Source: Trebonia sp. (lineage in GTDB: Bacteria; Actinomycetota; Actinomycetes; Streptosporangiales; Streptosporangiaceae). From it: DNA of 7,074 bases. This document shows positions 1-4,654 of the stretch, one piece after another (positions within the stretch are counted from its first letter, which is position 1; every line of letters starts with the position of its first letter). The DNA is taken from NCBI GenBank assembly GCA_030043595.1, contig JASHXJ010000599.1, positions 1 through 7,074 of the forward strand. Direction: 5' to 3'. The position numbers and the translations under genes are program-made. A model generated the notes under the pieces. It was not told the origin of the DNA. It saw nothing but the letters and a program-made list of their open reading frames with translations, and did not search any database.

Positions 1-460
1 CCTTGTTCGCCCGGGAGATCGGGAACCAGGGCGGGAACTGCAGCAAGATCGCGCCGAGCTTGCCGGGCTCGCGCAGCGGCTCGAGCGCGGCGAGGAACCG
101 GTCCCACGCCTGGCCGGCCAGCTCGGGGCTGACATCCTTCAGGTAGACCCGGGCCTTGCCCGCCTGCTCCGCGGCCTCGCGCAGATCGACGGGCAGCGCC
201 CTGACCGGAGTGGGGTGCTGAGTGAACAGGCTGAACGCCTTGACGTTGAACGTGAATCCGGCGGGGGTCCGGTCCGCCCACATCGCGGCGGTCTGCCCGG
301 CCGGCAGCGCGTAGTAGGTGGCGTCCACCTCCACCAGCGGGAACTGCCGGGCGTAAAACCGCAGCCGCTGCTCCGGATTGGCTGCCTCCGGCGGGTACCA
401 GCCGGAGTCGATCAGCGTCTTGTCGGTCCACGACGCCGTGCCCACCCGGATCTGCCCCAT
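1..460 (-). CDS. DUF72 (YecE-like) protein, N-terminal part, cut by left window edge
   Basis: Reading the minus strand from the ATG at 460-458 gives 153 in-frame codons without a stop up to the left edge. Features typical of the DUF72/YecE family are visible: an N-terminal GTASWTD strand (residues 7-13), GWYPP (20-24), YARQFPLVEVDATYYALP (36-53), FNVKAF (71-76) and KLGAILLQFPPWF (134-146). Family members are usually about 240-290 residues, so roughly 100 or more residues lie outside the window. The fold is expected to be a soluble TIM-barrel-like cytoplasmic protein; to my knowledge no biochemical activity is firmly established for the family. The ATG at 460 is chosen because the family's conserved N-terminal strand begins right after it and a -10-like TACGCT lies six bases upstream. 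It is divergent from the MMPL gene. I am sure of the family, not of the function. Confidence 0.93.
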   Translation of the reverse strand, partial: MGQIRVGTASWTDKTLIDSGWYPPEAANPEQRLRFYARQFPLVEVDATYYALPAGQTAAMWADRTPAGFTFNVKAFSLFTQHPTPVRALPVDLREAAEQAGKARVYLKDVSPELAGQAWDRFLAALEPLREPGKLGAILLQFPPWFPISRANK

Positions 461-495
461 ACCCGCAGCGTAGGGGGCCGGCCGCGGGAAAACGC
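461..495 (-). promoter_or_regulatory. Putative leaderless promoter of the DUF72 gene
   Basis: On the minus strand a TANNNT-type -10 hexamer, TACGCT (472-467), ends six bases before the ATG at 460, so transcription would start at or next to the A of the start codon. No convincing Shine-Dalgarno sequence precedes the ATG; the nearest G-run, GCGGGT, abuts it and is too close. Leaderless mRNAs with this geometry are common in Actinomycetota. A weak T-rich stretch near 488-493 could serve as the -35 region. This is inferred from motif spacing only. Confidence 0.4.
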
Positions 496-499
496 GGCC
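480..499. repeat. Perfect 7-bp inverted repeat in the divergent intergenic region
   Basis: GGCCGCG (480-486) and CGCGGCC (493-499) are perfect reverse complements separated by the six bases GGAAAA. The repeat overlaps the expected -35 position of the leftward DUF72 promoter and lies about 30 bp from a second, AT-rich palindrome (528-546). It could be an operator or simply a small GC-rich hairpin. GC-rich palindromes arise easily by chance in DNA of this composition, so the support is modest. Confidence 0.35.
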
Positions 500-506
500 A
501 GTACCC

Positions 507-536
507 TTGCGGCGGCACCGCTCAACACGATATATC
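507..536 (+). promoter_or_regulatory. Candidate promoter for the MMPL gene
   Basis: TTGCGG (507-512) as a -35 element and TATATC (531-536) as a -10 element are 18 bp apart, a plausible sigma-70-type arrangement about 85 bp upstream of the ATG at 622. The -10 lies inside the palindrome at 528-546, so a protein bound there would occlude the promoter. The hexamers are imperfect matches and an alternative -10 (TATATC at 540-545) exists. It would give a 5' leader of about 75-80 nt. Confidence 0.35.
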
Positions 537-546
537 TCGTATATCG
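528..546 (+). promoter_or_regulatory. AT-rich palindromic operator candidate upstream of the MMPL gene
   Basis: CGATATA (528-534) and TATATCG (540-546) form a perfect 7-bp inverted repeat with a 5-bp centre (TCTCG). It stands out because the surrounding DNA is strongly GC-rich. GATATATC-type palindromes like this resemble operators of PadR-family (and some other winged-helix) repressors that often control membrane transporters in actinobacteria; that assignment is inference. The site overlaps the candidate -10 of the rightward promoter, consistent with repression of the MMPL gene. No regulator gene lies in the window, so the cognate protein is unknown. Confidence 0.5.
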
Positions 547-612
547 GGACGGGGAAAAACCGATGACTCGCAGCGTGAAACTGTGTCTACTTGATTGCGG
601 GACGGTTCGGGA

Positions 613-616
613 GGAG
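613..616 (+). promoter_or_regulatory. Shine-Dalgarno site that fixes the MMPL start at 622
   Basis: GGAG (613-616), within a GGGAGGAG purine run, lies five bases before the ATG at 622. The frame is also open from an upstream TTG at 595, but that codon has no comparable ribosome site and would place the Shine-Dalgarno sequence inside the coding region, so 622 is preferred. Confidence 0.7.
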
Positions 617-621
617 CGGGG

Positions 622-2736
622 ATGGCAGGATTGCGACGGCTGGGAAATATCCCGGCGGGCCGTCGGGCTAAGTGGCTCGTACTCGTCTTCTGGCTGATCG
701 TAGTCGCGGTCGCCGGACCGCTGTCTGGGAAGCTCACCGGGGCGGAGCAGAACAACACCTCGTCATGGCTGCCGCCGAAGGCCGAATCCACGCAGGTCCT
801 GAACTTGCAATCAAGGTTCATCTCGCCCAACGTGTACCCCGCCGTGGTGGTGTACGACCGGCCGTCCGGCCTGACCGCCGCCGATAAGGCGAAGGCGGTC
901 GCGGACGCCAGGAAGTTCGGCGACGTGGCTGGCGTCGTCCGCGGCCAGATAACCGGTCCGATCTTCTCGCAGGACGGCACGGCGATCGAGACGATCGTGC
1001 CGGTCAACCTGGGCAGCGGCGGCTGGAGCGCGGCCGGGCCGGCCGCCGACTCGCTGCGCGCCATCGCGCAGTCGGGTGCCGACGGGCTCACGTCGCACAT
1101 CACCGGGTCACTGGGCTATGCCGCGGACTCGGGCAGCGCGTTCAAGGGGATCGACGGCACGCTCCTGTACTCCGCGCTCGCAGTCGTCATCGTGATACTG
1201 CTGCTCACCTACCGCAGTCCGGTGCTATGGCTGCTCCCGGTGATCTCCGCCGGGGTGGCGCTGGTCACCGCTGAGGCGGTCATCTACCTGCTGGCCGCGC
1301 ACGCGGGGCTGACCGTCAACGCGCAGAGCGCGGGCATCCTCGACGTGCTGGTGTTCGGCGCCGGGACGGACTACGCCCTGCTGCTGACCGCCCGGTACCG
1401 GGAGGAACTGCGGCGGCACTCCGACAGGCACGAGGCGATGGCTGTCGCGCTGCGCCGGGCCGGGCCCGCGATCATCGCCAGCGGGGGCACGGTGATCCTC
1501 AGCCTGCTCACCCTGTCGTTCGCCGAGCTGAATTCGACCAAGAGCATGGGACCGGTACTCGGGATCGGCGTCGCGGTCGCGCTGCTCGCGATGACGACGC
1601 TGCTGCCCGCGCTGCTCGTGACCACGGGCCGCTGGGTGTTCTGGCCGGTCAAGCCGCAGTACGGCTCCGTTGAGCCGACGACACGCGGCATGTGGGCGCG
1701 CATCGGCCGGAACATCGCGGTGCGCCCGCGGGCTGTCTGGGTCATCACCGCACTGGTGCTCGGCGCCATGGCCGCCGGGGTGGCCGGACTGCAGGCGCAC
1801 GGACTGACCAACGCCCAGTCGTTCCGCGGCACCCCGGACTCGGTGGCCGGGCAGACGGTGCTCGACCAGCACTTCCCTGGCGGCTCCGGAGCGCCGGTCG
1901 TGGTGTTCGGCAACCCCGCGTCGGGGCAGCGGATCGCCACCACGCTCCGGTCCGTCAGCGGCCTCACCGACGTCACGCAGCCCGTGACCATAGACGGCCA
2001 CGCCTACCTGCAGGCCACGCTGACCTCCGCACCGGACAGCCAGGCCGCGTACGCGACCATCGACCGGACCCGCGCGGCGGTGCACGCCATCCCGGGCGCC
2101 GGCGCACTCGTCGGCGGCACAACCGCGATCAACCTCGACGTGCAGCGGGCCGCGGCACACGACCGGAACCTGATCATCCCGATCATCCTCGTCGTCGCGT
2201 TCGTCATCCTGGCCCTGCTGCTGCGCGCCCTCGTCGCGCCCGTCATGCTGATCGCCACCGTGGTGCTCTCGTTCGCCGCGGCCCTCGGAGTGAGCGCGCT
2301 GTTCTTCAACAACGTGTTCAACTTCGGCGGCGCTGACACCTCGTTCCCGCTGTTCGTGTTCGTGTTCCTGGTGGCCCTGGGCATCGACTACAACATCTTC
2401 CTGATGACCCGGGTACGGGAGGAAGCCCAGCGCCAGGGTCCGCGCTGCGGCGCGCTGACCGGCCTGTCCGCGACGGGCGGTGTCATCACCTCGGCGGGCC
2501 TCGTGCTGGCCGGGACGTTCGCCGTGCTCGGCACGCTGCCGGTGACGTTCCTCACCGAGATCGGGTTCGCCGTGGCGTTCGGCGTGCTGCTCGACACGAT
2601 CGTGGTCCGTTCGGTGCTGGTCAGCGCGCTGAACCTGGATCTGGGCAGGTGGGTCTGGTGGCCGAGCAGGCTCGCCCGCTATCCCGCGCCGGAGGCTGAG
2701 CTGCTGCGCGGAGAGGCCACGGTCCGGTCGGGATAA
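622..2736 (+). CDS. MMPL family (RND superfamily) membrane transporter
   Basis: This complete 704-residue protein has the two-fold repeated architecture of MMPL permeases. Predicted helix TM1 is at about residues 17-36, followed by an extracytoplasmic domain at about 37-178 and TM2-6 (about 180-335). A second half follows: TM7 (about 370-390), a second external domain (about 391-515) and TM8-12 (about 516-670). The proton-relay Asp-Tyr pairs of the family are present in both halves: GAGTDYALLL (D250-Y251) and ALGIDYNIFLM (D589-Y590). Each half ends with a similar amphipathic motif, GRWVFWP (336-342) and GRWVWWP (675-681), which supports internal duplication. The family uses proton motive force to export lipids, polyketides or other hydrophobic compounds; the substrate here cannot be read from sequence. 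The length of about 700 residues matches Streptomyces ActII-3-type and YdfJ-like members rather than the longer mycobacterial MmpL3. It is transcribed alone, possibly under a palindromic operator, and ends convergent to the secretion block. Confidence 0.95.
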   Translation: MAGLRRLGNIPAGRRAKWLVLVFWLIVVAVAGPLSGKLTGAEQNNTSSWLPPKAESTQVLNLQSRFISPNVYPAVVVYDRPSGLTAADKAKAVADARKFGDVAGVVRGQITGPIFSQDGTAIETIVPVNLGSGGWSAAGPAADSLRAIAQSGADGLTSHITGSLGYAADSGSAFKGIDGTLLYSALAVVIVILLLTYRSPVLWLLPVISAGVALVTAEAVIYLLAAHAGLTVNAQSAGILDVLVFGAGTDYALLLTARYREELRRHSDRHEAMAVALRRAGPAIIASGGTVILSLLTLSFAELNSTKSMGPVLGIGVAVALLAMTTLLPALLVTTGRWVFWPVKPQYGSVEPTTRGMWARIGRNIAVRPRAVWVITALVLGAMAAGVAGLQAHGLTNAQSFRGTPDSVAGQTVLDQHFPGGSGAPVVVFGNPASGQRIATTLRSVSGLTDVTQPVTIDGHAYLQATLTSAPDSQAAYATIDRTRAAVHAIPGAGALVGGTTAINLDVQRAAAHDRNLIIPIILVVAFVILALLLRALVAPVMLIATVVLSFAAALGVSALFFNNVFNFGGADTSFPLFVFVFLVALGIDYNIFLMTRVREEAQRQGPRCGALTGLSATGGVITSAGLVLAGTFAVLGTLPVTFLTEIGFAVAFGVLLDTIVVRSVLVSALNLDLGRWVWWPSRLARYPAPEAELLRGEATVRSG

Positions 2737-2756
2737 AAGAGCCGATCATGGCGGAC

Positions 2757-2796
2757 CGGGAGCGTCCCGCTGCCCTGAATCGGGGCGCGCCAGGGC
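2757..2796. terminator. Weak hairpins in the convergent gap between the MMPL gene and the secretion block
   Basis: Two small inverted repeats lie in the 59-bp convergent gap: CGGGA (2757-2761) with TCCCG (2765-2769), and GCCCTG (2772-2777) with CAGGGC (2791-2796). The second reaches one base into the stop codon of the 202-residue gene. Neither is followed by a T-tract in either direction. Bidirectional termination is expected from the gene arrangement, but the sequence support is weak. Confidence 0.25.
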
Positions 2797-3404
2797 TATC
2801 CCGCCAGCCAGGCGACGGCCTGGGCGACAGAGGCGAACGTCCGGGATCCGGCACCGTGATCGGCGGTGACGGACCGGTGAGCCACGCGGACGGTGCGGAA
2901 GCCATCCGGCCGGGACAGCAGCAGGAGCGCCGCGACGGGCTGCTGGGCACCGCTCCCCGCGATGGCGAAGCCGTTCGTGAAGACTGCTTCGGCGAGCTCG
3001 GTCAGGGCGAGCCACTGTCGCGGGGGCGGCGTGACCTTGAAGGAGTGCACTCCGACCGCCGCCACGACATGGCTCATCTCGATATCGTCGTGGCGCGGTC
3101 CGTACAGGTAGACCGTGAGCCCGGCCGGGACCCAGTTGCCGTCGCGGTCGACGAGCAGGAACGCCACCCGCGGCCCGTTCCCGAGCCGCGTGAGAACCTC
3201 CGCCGCCGCGCCGGTCGCGGTCCCGTCGGGCCTGGCCAGGTCGCGCACCACGAGGGAGCGCCGCCCGCGCAGGATGGCCTTGCCGAGATCGGCATCGCTT
3301 CCCTCGTTGACCGTCGGCAAGGGCGTGCGCCAGGCACCGTTGGCCTGCAAGGCGAAGGCCGCGGCCTCGTCGTCGGTGACCGTCAGCGTGTAAGGGCTTG
3401 TCAT
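2796..3404 (-). CDS. Unrecognised 202-residue protein coupled to the WXG100-extension gene; possible T7SS accessory factor
   Basis: The ATG (3404-3402) shares one base with the upstream gene's TGA (TGATG), which indicates translational coupling; it ends with TAG at 2796. There is no signal peptide or membrane segment, so it is probably cytoplasmic. It looks like a mixed alpha/beta protein: YTLTVTDDEAAAFAL at the N-terminus, RGRRSLVVRDLA (about 47-58), a strand-rich middle (PRVAFLLVDRDG and GLTVYLYGPRHDD) and GVHSFKVTPPP at about 118-128. This order (DEXXAA start, RGXXSLXXR..LA, basic strand, GXHXF) vaguely resembles EspG-type proteins, the cytoplasmic chaperones of ESX substrates, although those are usually longer (about 250-300 residues). 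That resemblance is inference and not a family assignment. Alternatives are an immunity protein for the C-terminal domain of the neighbouring substrate, or an unrelated hypothetical. That it is a real gene is well supported by coupling and codon pattern. Confidence 0.8.
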   Translation of the reverse strand: MTSPYTLTVTDDEAAAFALQANGAWRTPLPTVNEGSDADLGKAILRGRRSLVVRDLARPDGTATGAAAEVLTRLGNGPRVAFLLVDRDGNWVPAGLTVYLYGPRHDDIEMSHVVAAVGVHSFKVTPPPRQWLALTELAEAVFTNGFAIAGSGAQQPVAALLLLSRPDGFRTVRVAHRSVTADHGAGSRTFASVAQAVAWLAG

Positions 3405-4228
3405 CAGAGGATCCCTGCGAGCGTGCTGACCAGCTGGCCGGGCAGCGATTCGAACGTCGGAACGTAGTCGTTCATGAAGTTGCTGGCGTTGAAGGGGTTG
3501 GGAATGCCCTCGCGCCAGTTGATCTGCTGCGCGAGCTCGTAGTCCTTCTTGAGCAGCGCGATGTCGAAGCCCGCGAGCATCGTCACGGGGTCGTCCGTGT
3601 TCATCAGCGCGGTGGAGGTGGCGTCGACAGCGTTGCCGACGGCACTGGCGTAGTGCTGTTCGTGCAGGTCGTAGAGGGCACTGGCCGTGTCCGCACCGAC
3701 GACCAGGTCCCCCAGGCCGCCCGCCGCGGTGTCCACCACGCCGAGCGTGGCGCCGGGGTCGCCGTTGCCGAGGAACTCCGCGGCCTGCTGCAGGTAGGGG
3801 TCATCGGCCGCCCCGCCGAAGTCCCTGATCTGATCGAGGGGCGTTTGCACGAGCCCCACCCACCCGGCACCCACCTGCAGCGCCGCCCAGCCGCTGCCGA
3901 TCCCGCCGAGGATCGCGGTGAGCGCGGTGCCGGCGGTAAAGCCGGCCGAGCCGGCATACGAGGCACTGGCCTGGGTCTGCTGGCCGATGTTGGCGACCAG
4001 GCGGGCGTGCGTGTCCGACAGCGCCTGCGCCGCGGTGTTCAGCGCCGCCTGATAGTTCGCGGTCCACTGGTACTGGAACGCGGCCGACGCCGGGCCGCGC
4101 CAGCAGTAACTGAGTTCCTGCGCGAGGCCGCCGAGCGCGGCGGTGATGCGCGCCAGGGCCTGCGCATTCGCGTCGAGCTGCTGCGCCAGGCGCTGCGCCT
4201 CGTCGACGTCCATGCCTTCGAACGACAT
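3404..4228 (-). CDS. WXG100 protein with C-terminal extension, probable type VII secretion substrate
   Basis: This is a 274-residue protein. Residues 1-91 form a WXG100 helical hairpin: FEGMDV (3-8), the W-R-G turn (43-45), F51, Q54-W55 and a closing ANIGQQTQASASY. A Gly/Ala-rich, moderately hydrophobic stretch follows (about 92-128), then a polar domain (about 140-274) with GLGDLVVGADTASALYDLHE (171-190), a DPVTMLAGFDIALL segment (213-226) and NPFNASNF (244-251). I recognise no catalytic motif in the extension. WXG100 proteins are exported by EccC-driven ESX systems, usually as dimers with a WXG100 partner; the natural partner is the 90-residue protein encoded just upstream. The start at 4228 is chosen because AGGGAG (4240-4235) lies six bases before it and homology begins there. 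The frame extends upstream to 4276, but that part is the hairpin DNA, and the ATG at 4234 abuts the ribosome site. The stop overlaps the next start. Confidence 0.9.
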   Translation of the reverse strand: MSFEGMDVDEAQRLAQQLDANAQALARITAALGGLAQELSYCWRGPASAAFQYQWTANYQAALNTAAQALSDTHARLVANIGQQTQASASYAGSAGFTAGTALTAILGGIGSGWAALQVGAGWVGLVQTPLDQIRDFGGAADDPYLQQAAEFLGNGDPGATLGVVDTAAGGLGDLVVGADTASALYDLHEQHYASAVGNAVDATSTALMNTDDPVTMLAGFDIALLKKDYELAQQINWREGIPNPFNASNFMNDYVPTFESLPGQLVSTLAGIL

Positions 4229-4234
4229 CGTCAT

Positions 4235-4240
4235 CTCCCT
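4235..4240 (-). promoter_or_regulatory. Shine-Dalgarno site that fixes the start of the 274-residue gene
   Basis: On the minus strand AGGGAG (4240-4235) is followed by six bases (ATGACG) and then the ATG at 4228. The earlier ATG at 4234 directly follows the ribosome site with no spacer and is therefore unlikely to be used. The site begins four bases after the foot of the hairpin at 4245-4280, so folding of that hairpin could influence ribosome access. Confidence 0.65.
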
Positions 4241-4244
4241 GTCG

Positions 4245-4280
4245 CGGGGTGCCGGGCTCCGTCCGGAGCCCGGCACCCCG
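4245..4280 (-). repeat. Perfect 16-bp stem-loop between the two WXG100 genes
   Basis: CGGGGTGCCGGGCTCC (4245-4260) and GGAGCCCGGCACCCCG (4265-4280) are perfect reverse complements around a 4-nt loop (GTCC on the plus strand). The stem occupies most of the 64-nt gap between the stop of the 90-residue WXG100 gene (4293) and the start of the 274-residue gene (4228). It is not followed by a U-tract, so a canonical Rho-independent terminator is unlikely. It could act as a partial terminator or as an RNA-stabilising 3' end for the upstream small gene, giving unequal amounts of the two proteins. Sixteen perfect pairs exceed chance expectation even at this GC content. Confidence 0.75.
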
Positions 4281-4292
4281 GTGCCGTCTGGT

Positions 4293-4565
4293 TCAGTAGG
4301 TGTTGGACGCGGTCTCCTGCTGCTGCAGGTTCGCGTACGTGTGCTGGCACATTTCCTCCAGGCTGTGCAGCGCGCTCTGCAGCTGGCTCTGGTAGGTCGG
4401 CCACTGTGACGCGAACGTCCGGGCGTCCGGGCCCTGCCACGCTCCCTCGAGCTGGCTGACCAGGTTCGGCATCGTCGAGACGATGCTCTGCAGCTGCTGG
4501 CTCAGGCCAGTCATCTGCTGGTAGATGACGGTGACATGCTCGACGTCCATTCCCTCGAATGCCAT
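4293..4565 (-). CDS. WXG100 family (EsxA/EsxB-like) type VII secretion protein
   Basis: This complete 90-residue protein has the length of the WXG100 family (about 95-100). It is predicted to be two helices joined by the W-Q-G turn at residues 43-45 (GAWQGPDARTF). The N-terminus FEGMDV (3-8) and the C-terminal YANLQQQETASNTY match the equivalent parts of the downstream 274-residue protein, with the WXG, F51 and Q54-W55 at identical positions, so the two are probably paralogues and dimer partners. The classical C-terminal YXXXD/E export motif is absent (the candidate tyrosine Y77 is followed by ANLQ). A strong ribosome site, AAGGAGGAG (4579-4571), lies five bases before the ATG and suggests high expression. 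It is encoded 89 bp after the EccC-like ATPase and is expected to be a secreted substrate recognised by it. Confidence 0.94.
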   Translation of the reverse strand: MAFEGMDVEHVTVIYQQMTGLSQQLQSIVSTMPNLVSQLEGAWQGPDARTFASQWPTYQSQLQSALHSLEEMCQHTYANLQQQETASNTY

Positions 4566-4570
4566 CGAAT

Positions 4571-4579
4571 CTCCTCCTT
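4571..4579 (-). promoter_or_regulatory. Strong Shine-Dalgarno site of the 90-residue WXG100 gene
   Basis: AAGGAGGAG on the minus strand is a near-perfect anti-16S complement five bases before the ATG at 4565. It is much stronger than the site of the downstream 274-residue gene, which fits abundant synthesis of a small structural or secreted WXG100 protein. Confidence 0.85.
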
Positions 4580-4598
4580 CTCGTGTGTTTCACCCTCC

Positions 4599-4616
4599 GA
4601 TGGCGGCTTTGCCATC
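4599..4616 (-). repeat. Small inverted repeat in the gap between the ATPase and WXG100 genes
   Basis: GATGGC (4599-4604) and GCCATC (4611-4616) form a 6-bp stem with a 6-nt loop, about 20 nt upstream of the strong ribosome site. I see no convincing promoter in the 89-bp gap (4566-4654), so the WXG100 gene is probably read through from the ATPase gene. The hairpin is small and may be incidental. Confidence 0.2.
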
Positions 4617-4654
4617 TGCTTGCTGGCGCCATCGCCGTGGCGGCGGTCGCCGTG

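Noticed and set aside
595..621. Upstream TTG start for the MMPL gene, adding nine residues
   Set aside because: The added residues (RDGSGGAG) are low-complexity and the Shine-Dalgarno sequence would lie within the coding region. The ATG at 622 has a well-spaced ribosome site.
1225..2160. Minus-strand open frame (311 codons) inside the MMPL gene
   Set aside because: It is a shadow of a well-supported transporter; its product is His/Arg/Gly-rich with no domain.
2748..3467. Plus-strand open frame (239 codons) immediately after the MMPL gene
   Set aside because: It is antisense to the 202-residue gene, whose reality is supported by the TGATG coupling. The plus-strand product is Arg/Gly/Asp-rich low-complexity.
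4229..4276. Longer start for the 274-residue WXG100-extension protein at 4276
   Set aside because: The additional 16 residues are encoded by the stem-loop and the ribosome-binding region. Homology with the 90-residue paralogue begins at the ATG at 4228.
4245..4280. Calling the 16-bp stem-loop a canonical Rho-independent terminator
   Set aside because: There is no T-tract after the stem on the transcribed strand, and the next gene of the same operon starts 17 bases later.
3398..4459. Plus-strand open frame (353 codons) opposite the WXG100 genes
   Set aside because: It is antisense to two recognisable WXG100 domains and crosses the hairpin. The product is Arg/Gly/Val-rich with no recognisable domain.
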